A stretch of DNA of 64,000 nt, taken from the NCBI RefSeq assembly GCF_033958435.1, contig NC_134141.1:99427001-99491000 (forward strand). Reading direction: 5' to 3'. Of the stretch, positions 34,808 through 45,437 are shown piece after piece. The DNA comes from Carettochelys insculpta (taxonomy: Eukaryota > Chordata > Testudines > Carettochelyidae). Numbering within the stretch: position 1 is the first letter of the stretch; each line of letters opens with the position of its first letter. The notes beneath the pieces are model-generated. The model saw only the letters and a list, made by a program, of their open reading frames with translations, was not told where the DNA came from and did no database searches. A program made the translations under genes and the position numbers.

Positions 34808-35001
34808 AAACAAAAAAGCAGTCAAGTAGCACTTTAAAGACTAACAAAATAATTTATTAGGTGAGCTTTCGCGGGACAGACCCACTTCTTCAGATCATAG
34901 CCATACCAGAACAGACTCAATATTTAAGGCACAGAGAACCAAAAATAATAATCAAAGTTGACAAAACAGAAAAAAGTTATCAAGGTGAGCAAATCAGAGA
35001 T
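34808..35001 (-). mobile_element. PLE 3' end, subfamily B, single copy (194 bp)
   Basis: Minus-oriented terminal repeat (AAAAAAGCAGTCAAGTAGCA.. to ..CACTTCTTCAGATCATAG) plus 3' UTR (CAGAACAGACTCAATATTTA). It is flanked by tgtagattctta (34796-34807, 35002-35013). On the minus strand the core reads CTGAAGA instead of CTGATGA. Confidence 0.8.
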
Positions 35002-35051
35002 TGTAGATTCTTAGTTGGTCATATGCATTCAGGAGCAGCGGTTTGAAAAAA

Positions 35052-35236
35052 CAAGTCCTGTGGCACCTTATAGGCTAACAGATATTCTGGAGCATAAGCT
35101 TTCGTGACAAAGCGGGTCTTTGCCCAAGAAAGCTTATGCTCCAAAATATCTGTTAGTCTATAAGGTGCTGCAAGACCTCTTGTTTTTGAAGACACAGACT
35201 AACTCAGCTACCTCTCTGATACTTGTCACCATGCAA
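35052..35236. mobile_element. PLE fold-back pLTR insert, subfamily C (185 bp)
   Basis: A minus copy (CAAGTCCTGTGGCACC.. to ..GCTTTCGTGACAAAG) joins a plus copy (CGGGTCTTTGCCCAAGAAAG.. to ..CTGATACTTGTCACCATGCAA). The duplication ggtttgaaaaaa flanks it (35040-35051, 35237-35248). The inversion point falls in the loop of the hammerhead-like stem II. Confidence 0.8.
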
Positions 35237-35248
35237 GGTTTGAAAAAA

Positions 35249-35726
35249 AATACCAATATTGTAAGACTGATGATTAAAAAAAAACTACAAGATTTGATAA
35301 CTCTGCTTCCCTGGTTGCCATAATAAGACCATTGATGTTGAAGTTTTGAGCAACCCTGAGGCAGTTGTAATTAATTCAGGGGTAAGCAGAGGGAGAGGCA
35401 GATTCAGGGCATGGCAACTGAAGGAGAGGGGCATACAAAGCTGGCTTAAAGTCAAGCAGTCCTTTGCTATATTCTAGGATCTTGGGCCTAACTCTTCTAG
35501 AGCTAAAGCTCACTTCCTTTTATGGGACTAAATCATGACAGGCAGTAAACATCTGCAGCTCCCATTTAAGTAAGAGACACAGGAGACACAGCAGGTGCAT
35601 GAAGTCTGCCTGGAATTGGTTGAGAACACTGAGTGGAATACTTTGAGGGCAATAATGTTAGAATTTATTTCTTCCTTAGTATGGTACCATGATATTTTAC
35701 ACAAAACGGGCTCCAATTAGTAAAAG

Positions 35727-35761
<35 letters not shown>

Positions 35762-36241
35762 CTAACTTTGACAGTCAAATATACAGAATGAGAAAACTGA
35801 ACAAAGCTTCAAAGAAAAAAGGAAATACAAGATACTATGAAAACTGGCACTTAAGGTGCACAGATACTAAACTAAAATTAGATAATAAGGTTTTCTTATT
35901 CCCAATCTCCTTCTCAGGAAGACGAGATGATATCCCAATTGTAGCCTGAGCATGCAAGCCTATTTGCTAGTCACTATTTGGAAGAACCTTAAACTAAGCA
36001 GTCAAGCTTTGAATCTGCTCACCAGATGAGCCTGAGATTGTGATTCTATTCCCAAGACTGCACCCTGAGGCCAGTCTTCCTCCTCATACCCTCGAAAAAA
36101 TTGTGACACAGGTGTACATCCTGAAAGTTTCCTTGGCAAGGCGGTGTATGGTTCAAGTAGCTTCCCTTGGCGCACGCCCATTACACCTCTTATCTGGATT
36201 TAAACATTTTCCTGCAAAGCAACCCAGACACAATAATATTG
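35249..36241. other. Gene-free intergenic DNA
   Basis: No gene recognised. It includes a (GA)n run; the surrounding frame 35689-35949 is a by-product of it. Confidence 0.5.
35729..35758. repeat. (GA)15 microsatellite
   Basis: Fifteen uninterrupted GA units. Confidence 0.9.
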
Positions 36242-36249
36242 TGATAAGC

Positions 36250-36579
36250 CCGGGGTCAACGACCCATGGCATGGGTGCCAAGAGTGATACATGAGCTGAT
36301 TTTCATTGGCACATGGGGCAGGATCTCAGCCTCATCTCTTCTCCCCCATGAAGCCAGGAGCTTGCTCAAAGCTTTGCTGCCCATAGATTAACAAAAGAGC
36401 AGCTAATGCTATCCATCACCACTAAAGATTAAAGCTCTTCATCTTAATTTAGTTATTAATGAAAATGTTATAAGTAGGACTATTAGTGACTTAAAAAAGT
36501 ATCACTGGCACTTGGACCGTACACAGAGGTCAAAAGGTCAAATTTCGGCACTCTGCCTCAGAAAGGTTGCTGACCCCTG
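36250..36579. mobile_element. hAT-type MITE (330 bp)
   Basis: CCGGGGTCAACGACC on the left pairs with GGTTGCTGACCCCTG on the right; flanks tgataagc (36242-36249) and tgctaagc (36580-36587) match at 7 of 8 positions. Confidence 0.7.
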
Positions 36580-36739
36580 TGCTAAGCCATAAGGAACAGA
36601 AAGCTCTCAGCGTTTTCTGCGCTATAGAATTTTCTGCTGCAAGTTGAAGCTCTGTTGCTGGCAATAGGAAGGGTCACTTCAAATCAGTGTACTCACACAA
36701 ATGAACATAATGCCAGTTTTTGATGCCAAATGGATTGCA

Positions 36740-36830
36740 TCTGATGAAGCGGGTCTTTGCCTACAAAAGCTTATGCTCCAAAATATCTGTTAGTCTATGA
36801 GGTGCCACAGGACTTCTTGTTGTTTATGCA
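36740..36830 (+). mobile_element. PLE terminal repeat fragment, subfamily C
   Basis: GCATCTGATGAAGCGGGTCT, then AAAAGCTTATGCTCC, ATCTGTTAGTCTATGAGGTG and CCACAGGACTTCTTG. The CTGATGA box is intact but GAAA has become AAAA. No convincing target duplication. Confidence 0.65.
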
Positions 36831-37316
36831 AATACCAGTCAGTGTCATTCCCTGCCATGGGTTGGTATTTCCAGATTTGTTCTCCCTACACATGCAAGAA
36901 AGGCCTTGCATGTTGAATAGTAACAGAGAGCAAGCTGCGCTAGTAAGCAAGAAAGGGCGTTTTTCACACCAGCTGGCCATGCTTGCTTAGAATCCACAAC
37001 TTCTAGGTTCCGCTGAGTCTGAGCTTGTGATACCTGATTATCTTATTTTAGTCCCTGTTTGGTCTTATCTGAGAGCTGGGAATGACAGCTTTGTTCTTTT
37101 TTCCTTCTGGGCATTCATGTACCTCTAAATGCCTGTAAACAAACCCAGGTATTAGAGGGATGGATGCAGCAGAGGAGAGAACAAATTATGATTACACAAA
37201 TTCAAAGGTGTGTTTTCATTACTTTGGTTGAGGGAAGGAAGAGAGTTACAGGGAAGGGCACAGCTCTAATAGAAGCGTAGAGGAAAAAAACACTTCCCAC
37301 CAAATTGCTAAGCCAG
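36831..37316. other. Gene-free intergenic DNA
   Basis: No gene or transposon recognised between the PLE fragment and the first full Harbinger element. Confidence 0.5.
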
Positions 37317-37648
37317 TAAAGCTACGTTTACACGTGCACGCTACATCGAAATAGGCTATTTCGATGAGTAACGTCTACACGTCCTCCAGGGCTGGTAACG
37401 TCGATGTTCAACGTCGACGTTGCGCAGCACCACATCGAAATAGGCGCTGTGAGGGAATGTCTACATGCCAAAGTAGCACACATCGAAATAAGGGTGCCAG
37501 GAACAGCTGCAGACAGGGTCACAGGGCAGACTAGCGCTTCCGGGGCAACAGCTAGCCGCTCCCTTAAAGGGCCCCTCCCAGACACACGCAGCCTGCACAG
37601 CACGCGGTCTGCAGAGCCATAGGCACGCACACCTCAAGTGACGCAGTC

Positions 37649-37659
37649 ATGATGGACCC

Positions 37660-37692
<33 letters not shown>

Positions 37693-37954
37693 AGAGGTCC
37701 ACCCAGCCGCCCCTGCAGGAGCAGTGCTCGCCCTGCTCCATGCCATGCAGGAGGCAGCTGAGCACCTCCTTGCCACACCGGAAGAGCTGCCCGCAGGGGA
37801 GGAGGACGCAACCCCCAACCCTGCAGCACCCCACCCCCACCCCCCCGCCGCACACACCGCTGGATGTGGAGCTACCCCACGAGCACCAACTGGTGGGAGC
37901 GGCTGGTGCTCGGAGAGTGGGACGACGACCGCTGGCTCAGGAACTTTCGCATGA
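37649..37954 (+). CDS. Glutamine-rich transposase N-terminus in a separate frame
   Basis: ATG ATG GAC CCC followed by ten CAG codons (37661-37690) opens a frame reading MMDPQQQ.. and then PEVHPAAPAGAVLALLHAMQ. The other copies in this window start the same way (MDPQLQQQQ at 28760 minus, MDTQQQLQQ at 47297 minus), so this is the family's original transposase start. However, the DDE domain that follows at 37864 lies in a different frame. One frameshift, probably in the C-rich stretch 37800-37850, separates the two. As written, this frame would act as an upstream ORF ahead of the transposase. Confidence 0.5.
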
Positions 37955-39054
37955 GCCGGCAGACATTTCTGGAGCTATGCCAGTGGCTCACCCCCGCACT
38001 CACGCACCAGGACACCGCCATGCGGCGTGCCCTCAGCGTCGAGAAATGGGTCGGCATCGCTGTCTGGAAGCTGGCCACTCCAGACAGCTACCGATCCGTG
38101 GGCCAGCAGTTTGGCATCAGCAAGGCCACCATCAGGGCTGTCCTCATGGAGGTAAGAGGACCCACAGGGGGAGGGGGAGGCAGCTCTGGGACGGCAGGGA
38201 AGGGGAGGAGTGCCCTGGCAGGGGAGGGGAGGGCAGGGGAGGGCCACACACACCCTGCTCACCCCTCATTGGTGCTCTCCCATGTGCTTCCCCTGCAGGT
38301 CATTCACGCCATCAACGCCATGCTCCTCCACAGGCTCGTGAGGCTTGGGGACCCGGATGCTGCCATCGCGGGCTTTGCCACGCTGGGCTTCCCCAATTGC
38401 TTTGGGGCTCTGGATGGGACTCACATCCCCATCCACGCCCTGGAACACAGTGGAGGACGCTACTTAAACAGGAAGGGCTACCACACAGTGGTCCTCCAGG
38501 CCTTGGTGGACTGCTGGGGCCGTTTCCTGGACATTTATGTGGGCTGGCCTGGCAGCACCCACGACACCTGGGTATTCCGGAACTCGGGCCTGTGCCGCTG
38601 GCTGGAGGCAGGGACCTACATCCCCCAGCGGGAGATCCCTCTGGGGGACACCACCATGCCCCTCTGTGTCATCGCAGATGCGGCATACCCCCTCCGGCCC
38701 TGGCTCATGCACCCGTACACGGGCCATCTGTCTGCCAGCCAGGAGCGCTTCAACCAGCGCCTGAACCACGCGCGCCAGGTGGTGGAGCGCACATTTGGCC
38801 GCCTGAAAGGGCGGTGGAGGTGTCTCCTCACCTGCCTGGATGAGGGCCCCACCAACATCCCTCAGATTGTGGGTGTGTGCAGCGCCCTACACAACCTGGT
38901 GGACAGCAAGGGGGAGGCCTTCTTTCACAGCTGGGCTGTGGAGGCCGGCAGGGCCGATGTGCAGCCACCCGCTGCCCCCAGTCGCCAGGTGGACCCCGAA
39001 GGGACCCGGGTCCTGGAGGCCCTGAGGGCCCAGTTCGATGAGGCCACGGGGTGA
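37864..39054 (+). CDS. HARBI1-like DDE nuclease (Harbinger transposase), element 1
   Basis: Two exons: 37864-38151 and 38299-39054, with donor GTAAGA and acceptor CCCTGCAG. The 147-bp intron happens to be open in frame. Spliced, the protein is 347 residues, like vertebrate HARBI1 at about 350. Residues 79-94 (VGQQFGISKATIRAVL) form a helix-turn-helix. The catalytic triad is visible: D135 in CFGALDGTHIPI, D185 in GWPGSTHDTWVF, and E259 in ARQVVERTFGRLK. It would cut element ends and insert them at 3-bp targets, in partnership with the Myb/SANT protein encoded convergently. The ATG used here is internal to the ancestral protein, whose glutamine-rich start lies in another frame upstream. There are no stops or lost catalytic residues in the domain, so it may still be functional or only recently silenced. 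Confidence 0.85.
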   Translation: MWSYPTSTNWWERLVLGEWDDDRWLRNFRMSRQTFLELCQWLTPALTHQDTAMRRALSVEKWVGIAVWKLATPDSYRSVGQQFGISKATIRAVLMEVRGPTGGGGGSSGTAGKGRSALAGEGRAGEGHTHPAHPSLVLSHVLPLQVIHAINAMLLHRLVRLGDPDAAIAGFATLGFPNCFGALDGTHIPIHALEHSGGRYLNRKGYHTVVLQALVDCWGRFLDIYVGWPGSTHDTWVFRNSGLCRWLEAGTYIPQREIPLGDTTMPLCVIADAAYPLRPWLMHPYTGHLSASQERFNQRLNHARQVVERTFGRLKGRWRCLLTCLDEGPTNIPQIVGVCSALHNLVDSKGEAFFHSWAVEAGRADVQPPAAPSRQVDPEGTRVLEALRAQFDEATG

Positions 39055-39534
39055 ACGCTGGCAGGCCCCCCACTGCCCCCTCATCCTCCACAACACTCCC
39101 TGCCCCTACGCCCACACCACAGAGCACCCAAGAGCACACCCCCCACCACTTTTCTTGTAAAAATAAAAGCAGACAGTTGTTTGTCAAATCAAACATCTTT
39201 TGAACTCTTATTATAATGGAAATTCTAACTTATATATGTATATTATATTATAAAAACAGGGATAACATGAAAAGGGAAGACAAGGAAGGGGAGAACTATT
39301 TACATGGGGGGGTAAGGATCAGCATTGGAAAATGGGGGTCACAAATACAAACTATTTACAGCAAAAAATAACTTAAAAGTGGGGGGAATATATATAAGTG
39401 GGGGGGCCACGTCCTGGGCCCCACGCCCCTACAGTCCAGCACTGGGTGTGGGCGGCCGGGATCCCTGCCTCGGCCGCAGCCCTGGCCGGGGCTGGCTGGG
39501 GGCTGGGCGGACCGGGAGATACGGCCAGTGAGTG

Positions 39535-41332
39535 TCAGCGGGCCCCAGGTCCCCCTCGGCGGAATGGCCCTCGGTGGCGGGTGGCGGTGCGACGGCGGAT
39601 GGCGCGGTGGCTGGAGCAGCAGGTGGCGCAGTGGGTGGAGCAGGCAGGGTGGGTGCAGCGGCAGCCGGCGTGGCATGGGGGGGCCAGGTAGTCCGCAATG
39701 TGGTTGAAAGTCTGCATGTAGGCCCCCCATGCCTCCTGGTGCCAGGCCAGTGCCCGCTTCTGCAGGTGGAGGCGGCGTTGCTCCACCCGCAGCCACTGCT
39801 CGGCGACCTCCACCTGCCGGCAGTGGAGGGCCAGCAGCTGGGGGTCCATCGCCGGCGGCTGCTGGTGCTGGGTCCGCCGTCTTGCCCGCCATGGGGCCGG
39901 TCGGTCCTCTGCCGAGGGGCTGGCCTGGAGTGATGGCCCCGGAGGGCTTTCTGGGACCACTGACGCCTCATTGGCGCTCTCCGGTCCTTCCGATGGTGCA
40001 GCTGCGGAACACAGGAGTGGGGGATGAAGAGTGGAGACAGCCGTTAGTGTGGGCCCCAAGCCGTGGCCCTTGTCCCCCCACCCCTCTGCTGCAGGTTCCC
40101 CATCCCCGTCCCCGGGAGATGCTGCTGTGATGGGGTTCAGGGGTCCCCCTGCACTGCACCCCGTCCGCTGGCAGGAGTGACTCTCACTCAGCAGGTATGA
40201 CAGGAGAGGTTTATTAGGCAACAGATCCCCAGTTTCTCCCAGAAGCAACAGTACAGCAGTCAGAGACAGTCCTTCCAACCCGTCCTGGGGAGAAGACCCC
40301 GAGGGGTGCCCCTCTGGGGTGTAGCTTTCCCCCTCCTCAGGCTGGCTGCTTTCCAGCTCTCCCTTCCCCTAGCCTCTAACTGCCACCCCCAGTTCAAACC
40401 CAGCTCAGCTCCTCCCTCCTCTTTGCTCAGGGCAGAGGTGTAACCTGCCAGTTGTAGCCCCAGGATCATCCATAGCCACTGGGAGCTATTCAGCTTGTTG
40501 CTCATATCTAGCCTGAGTCTCGCATTTGCACTCCCCCCACTCCATCACATGCTGCTGCTGCTGCTGGGTGTCCCACCCGCTCCCCCCAGGGGACCCTAGA
40601 GGTTCCGCTCCCCCCAGCCCCAGGGATGGGGCATGGCACTGTCGTGCTGGAGGGGGCAGGGGTTGATGGACTCTTCTGAGGGACATGCCACTGCTGTCCT
40701 TGGGGCCATGGTCATCTGGGCATGTGGAGGGCCCTGGTCATATCTATTACCCCCGCCCCTCAACCCCAGGGGTGTGCACCGGGGGGGTACATACCTGACG
40801 GTTCACTCCCACGCTCAGGGGACACCCGGGGGGCGGACGCCCGGCTGGAGCTCTGGGATGGCATCATTATTTGGAGCCCGATGTCGCTGGAGGAGGAGTC
40901 CCCCTCCTCCTCCTCCTCCTGCTCCAGTGCCCCGGGGGTGGGCTCCTGGGGGGGCCCCCAGGGTGCGGGGCTTGCCTCCGGGGTGGACTCCGCCTCCAGG
41001 GCCTGCTGGGGCTCCTCAGCTGAGGTGTCAAGAGTGGCCGGAGGGGAGGAGGTGTGCCGGGGGCCCAGGATGTCCCTGAGCTCCCTGTAAAAGGGGCAAG
41101 TGACGGGGGCGGCCCCAGATCGGTCGGCCGCATCCCGGGCCCGGGCGTAACCCTGTCGCAGCTCCTTCACTTTACTCCGGACATGATCTGGAGTGCGGGC
41201 AGGGTGACCCCGGGCGGCCAGGCCCTCAGCCAGCCAAGCGAATGCATCCACGTTCTGCCTCTTGCTCCCCATTACATGGAGCACCTCCTCCTCACTCCAG
41301 AGCCCCAGCAGGTCCTGAAGCTCGGCCTCCAT
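39535..41332 (-). CDS. Myb/SANT-like DNA-binding protein, element 1
   Basis: Exon 1 runs 41332-40795 (donor GTATGT) and exon 2 runs 40001-39535 (acceptor GTTCCGCAG). Both are in phase 1 and splice to 334 residues without a stop. The N-terminal SANT-like domain reads LWSEEEVLHVMGSKRQN, then AFAWLAEGLAARGHP and DHVRSKVKELRQGY, followed by CPFYRELRDILGP. An acidic run (EQEEEEEGDSSSSD) follows. Exon 2 has a helical, possibly coiled-coil stretch (RQVEVAEQWLRVEQRRLHLQ). This is the second Harbinger protein, which binds subterminal sites and brings in the nuclease. An in-frame Met at 41332 is used; a longer N-terminus (MATRQLPQRPQG) sits in another frame, separated at a run of seven G (41396-41402). 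The intron contains a solo LTR. Confidence 0.8.
40126..40549 (-). mobile_element. Solo LTR of an endogenous retrovirus-type element (424 bp)
   Basis: It begins TGTGATGG and ends CCATCACA, the TG..CA form of LTR ends, with the 6-bp duplication tgctgc on both sides (40120-40125, 40550-40555). On the minus strand it has a polyadenylation signal (CCTAATAAACC) about 80 bp from its 3' end. No internal retroviral sequence is present, so recombination between two LTRs probably removed the provirus. It sits in the intron of the Harbinger Myb gene. Confidence 0.85.
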
Positions 41333-42188
41333 CCCGGAGGGGACCTTCTGCCGCTTCGCCGCCTGGCTCCTGGGATGGGAGCCCTGGCTCCCCTTGGGGG
41401 GGTCCCCTGGGGGCGCTGGGGAAGCTGCCGGGTGGCCATCGCAGCTGGGTGGGTGTCTCTAGCTGGCTGAGGGACGTGCAGGCTGGCCGCGTGTCTGGGC
41501 TGCCGCCTGCACGTTCTCTCAGCTTCCTGCACAGGAAGGGAGGGGGCGGGGATCTTTAAGGGGCCGCTCCACGCAGCCACCATTGAGCTCAGGGGCTGGA
41601 GAGAGCGTCTCTCAACCCCTCAGCTGATGGCCGCCATGGAGGACCCCGCTATTTCGATGTTGCGGGACGCGCAACGACTACACGTTCCCTACTTCGACGT
41701 TGAACGTCGAAGTAGGGCACTATTCCCATCCTCTCATAGGGTTAGCGGCTTCGACGTCTCGCCGCCTAATGTCGACGTTAACTTCGAAATAGCACCCAAC
41801 ACGTGTAGCCCTGACAGGCTCTATTTCGAAGTTGGTGCCGCTACTTCGAAGTCGCATACACGTGTAGACGTGGCTTAAGAGACACAAATTGACATGCTAC
41901 ATGCATAAAAGTATAAGCAAATTTCTGACTGTAGTTCTACATAGGCAGTTTTAAATGTTACTACAGTGGTGGGTGAACAGATTTTCAGGTACAGGAGGTG
42001 GATTTCTTGCTCCAAAGAAAATAAACTAGATAGCCGAGATGAAATCTGGGACTTCATTTGAATTATAACATAAACCACACACACAGAAGCGGGGAAAGAC
42101 CTTGAATTGAGAAAGGTATAAAAAAAGAGCGAAAAAGTCCTGCATAAGGAAAAGGGGAAAAGAGTTTAATTCACTGATAGTTCTCTTT

Positions 42189-42626
42189 GGCTCGGTTTAC
42201 ACGAGCCCCTTCCTTTTGGAAGGGGCATGTTAATAAGTGGATTCGAAAGATGCTAATGAGGCTCTTCCATGAATATGCAGAGCCTCATTAGCATAATGGC
42301 AGCTGCTGTGATTCGAAAGTTCAGCTATTCCAATCCCGTGCCGCCTGTGAAGACAGGGACCTTCCAAAAGGACCCCCCAGTTTTCAAAAGCCCCTTCTTC
42401 CTAACACCAAATAGGAAGAAGGGGCTTTGGAAAACTGGGGGGGTTCTTATGGAAGGTGCCCATCTCCACGGGCAGCGAGTGATTAGAAAAGCCGCACTTT
42501 TGAATCACCGCGGCTGCCATTATGCTATGAGGCGCTGTATATTCATGGCAGCATCTCATTTGCATCTTTTGAACCTGCTCATTAACATGCCCCTTCTGAA
42601 AGGAAGGGGCTCGTGTAGACACAGTG
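42189..42626. mobile_element. Palindromic Harbinger-type MITE (438 bp), family P1
   Basis: Same family and length as 3040-3477. It is a long imperfect palindrome from GGCTCGGTTTACACGAGCCC to GGCTCGTGTAGACACAGTG with TTT on both sides (42186-42188, 42627-42629). Centre near 42407. Confidence 0.8.
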
Positions 42627-42629
42627 TTT

Positions 42630-43604
42630 ATGTATTTGTGTATTATGGTGAGGGACGTCAGTGCGAGAGAAGGAATGTATAGGTATTTCAGGCATCTAAA
42701 GATTCAAATGAACTCCTTTTGTTGGATTACAAAAGTTCCTAGATGCCCACCTTTCAGCAGCAAAGCACTTTTGTAAATCCCCTTGGAGATCAGCTGCATC
42801 TTTATGTGCCTAAATACTTTTTAAAACCTGGATCAAACACTAAAACCTGCAAAGCAAGGATCATGACTTTGCATATATTTTAAGAGACATAAATTTATGG
42901 TGCTATATACATAATGCATTAACAATTCGAACACACAATCATTGCAAATTGATAGCAAAGCATTTACGTGTACAATCACCCAATTTATATGGATTATCTC
43001 AGCACCAGCATGTTTATATACAGGCAAAAATGTAGGTAACACCTGTATGTGAACTTGAAGACTCCCTTATTACAAATTTCCACCTTAATATTCATAAGTA
43101 AAACCAAAATTTTACAAAAAACTCTTATTCAAAAAAATCACAGTCCTAACCACCATGGTTCTCCCTTTTGGTTCAGTTCTGATTCTGCGGGAACCATAAC
43201 AAGAAACTAATCACAAACACCATGTCCTGCAGCAATCTAGGTTTTCCTTGGAGGACAACTACTGTATCTCTGTAAAATGAACCTGACCCTCTTTAGCTTC
43301 TTAGACCTAAAGAGGTCACAGCTCAAGCTGGTGCTGCAGCAGGTAGAACAGAGAAGACTTCATTAAATGATAGGTTTTAATCTTTAGTTGGTGAAAATGA
43401 TCAAGAAGTGTAGAGAGAGTAGATTATATTGTTACCTCTTTTGACTTAAGCAGAAAAACAATGTTCGGTTTTGTTTGTAACCCCTCTCAGGAAACCGATC
43501 TCATAGTTTGTCTCTGTTAGGAGATGAAATTGAGGGAGTCATGTATTTCTTTCATGCAGTCCTCTTTATTTACAGAGAAGATATCAAGTTGTTTCCCTGA
43601 ACAC
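42630..43604. other. Gene-free intergenic DNA between the two Harbinger elements
   Basis: AT-rich, without recognised gene or repeat. 41879-42185 is likewise empty. Confidence 0.5.
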
Positions 43605-43935
43605 TGTGGGTGCGTCTACACTAGCCGGCTACTTCGAAGTGGCCAGCACAACATTGAAATAGCACCTGTCACATCTACACGCGCTGGGTGTTATTTCGAC
43701 GTTGAAATCGACGTTAGGCGGCGAGACGTCGAAGTCGCTATTCCCATCCTCGGATGGGAATAGCACCCTATTTCGATGTTCAACGTCGAAGTAGGGTGTG
43801 TATAGATGATCTGTGTCCCTCTACTTCGAAATTGCGGGGTCCTCCATGGCGGCCATCAGCTGAGGGGTTGAGAGACACTCTGTCCAGCCCCTGCGGGGCT
43901 CTATGGTCCTCGCGCGCCGCAGCCTTAAAGGCACC

Positions 43936-45437
43936 ATGGACCCGGATTTCCTGTGGCAGGAAGCTGAGAGCATGCAGGCAGCAGCACAGGCACGTGCTAG
44001 CCCTGCATGCTTCTCAGAGGCCACGATCCCCGCTGCCTCCATCCATGGCCTCCAGCCAGCCCCCGAGCGCCCCCAGGGCTCCCCTCCTGAGGGGACCCAG
44101 GCACCCCCAGCAGCCAGGCGGGGGGCCAAAAGGACGCGGGGCCCCTCCTGGTTGGAGGCCGAGCTCCGAGACCCTGCTGGGGCTCTGGGGTGAGGAGGAG
44201 GTGCTCCACGTGATGGGGAGCAAGTGGCAGAACGCAGAAGCATTTGCCCAACTGGCCAAGGGCCTGGCTGCCCAGGGTCACCCTGCCTGCACTCCGGATC
44301 ATGTCCGGAGTAAGGTGAAGGAGTTGCAGCAGGGGTACACCCGGGCCCAGGACTCGGCCAGCCGGTCTGGGGCTGCCCCTGCCACTTGCCCCTATTACAG
44401 GGAGCTCAGGGCCATCATGGGCCCCCGGGACACCTCCTCCCCCCTGGCCACCCTTGACACCATGGCCAACGAGCCCCAGCAGGCCTCGGAGCCGGAGTCC
44501 AGCCCGGAGGCCAGCCCTGCACCCCGGGGCCCACCCAAGGAGCCTCCCTTCAGCACAGCAGAGGAGGGGTCCAGCAGCAAGGAGGGGGGCTCCTCATTGA
44601 CCTCCCCTCCCGGAACACCAGCTGGGCATCTGCCCACCGTGCTTCCCCCGACCGTGGCAATGGACGGTCAGGTACGTATCCCACAGAACACACACCCATG
44701 GGCCACAGGGCGGGGGCACCAGCCATGACCGGGAGCCTTACACACCCCCAGCAGTCCCCAGCCCGCGAATGCCCAGCCACAGTACAGTCCCAGGACAGCG
44801 GCACGGCCATCAGCGCCCGTCAGCACCTGTACCCATGGACAGAACTCAGTCTTGACCCCAGGGGCGGGGGGACAATGCCATGGCGACAGCCAACAGGGAC
44901 ATCAAACCCACTGATGGGGACGGAGACCCAGCACCCAAGAGGGGGCGGGGAGAACGGGCCACGGGCCAGGGCACTGTACTAACAGCCTTCCCCTCCCTCT
45001 CTCCAGCTACAGCATCTGATGCCCCACGCAGCCAGGCACCCTCTGTTGTCCTCGACAGCTCGCTGGAGGCCAGCCACCGCCAGCGCCCGGAGACACCCCC
45101 AAGGCCAGTGGGATGGTCCCACCACTGCCGGACTCTGGGGATGGCCCCGGTGGACCCTCAGCTCCTGGAAGCTCTCCAGTGGCAGATGGAGGTGGCGGAG
45201 GAAAGATTCCGTTTCGAGCAGGAGGAGTCCACCCAGTGGTGGGCGGCCTGGGAGGACTTCATGGGGGTTTTTCAGGGACATAGCCGGCTCGATCCGGGAG
45301 GCCATCGCCCGGCTCCCGTCCCCCACTGCCCTCCGGGCCGCTCTCCCTGCAGCCCCACCCGCCTCGTTGCCTGCTGCCCCGCCTGCCGCCCCACCTGCCT
45401 CACCATGGGCAAGCTCCACAGAGCCCACTGGCGCTGA
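43936..45437 (+). pseudogene. Myb/SANT-like protein gene, element 2, frameshifted
   Basis: A start MDPDFLWQEAESMQAAAQAR opens one frame that runs to WLEAELRD near 44170. The SANT domain continues in the next frame as LLGLWGEEEVLHVMGSKWQN, then AFAQLAKGLAAQGHP and DHVRSKVKELQQGY, then CPYYRELRAIMGP. The exon ends at the donor GTACGT (44672). Exon 2 starts after CTCTCTCCAG at 45007 and keeps the helical segment LQWQMEVAEERFRFEQEEST in a frame that does not match exon 1. At least two frameshifts are therefore present and no full protein can be made. The tail includes alanine/proline-rich sequence absent from known domains. Confidence 0.75.

Larger units (their letters stand above)
37320..41875 (+). 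mobile_element. Full-length PIF/Harbinger element 1 (4556 bp, with solo LTR)
   Basis: Inverted termini AGCTACGTTTACACGTGCAC and the reverse complement of CGTGTAGACGTGGCT bound the element, and TAA flanks both sides (37317-37319, 41876-41878), the usual Harbinger duplication. It contains a plus-strand HARBI1-like nuclease gene and a convergent minus-strand Myb/SANT gene. The intergenic tails carry AATAAA (39162-39167). Subterminal regions hold short palindromes such as TTCGACGTTGAACGTCGAA. Without the 424-bp LTR and its 6-bp duplication it is 4126 bp, close to element 2 (4062 bp). It is very GC-rich compared with its surroundings. Confidence 0.92.

Noticed and set aside
37740..38843. A 367-codon plus-strand frame overlapping the Harbinger nuclease
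   Set aside because: It is the shadow of the nuclease gene in another frame; the nuclease frame holds the conserved DDE residues and splice sites.
40760..41332. Treating the Myb exon 1 frame through to 40760 as the protein end
   Set aside because: The frame runs past a consensus donor (GTATGT at 40794) into the intron; exon 2 at 40001 continues in the correct phase.
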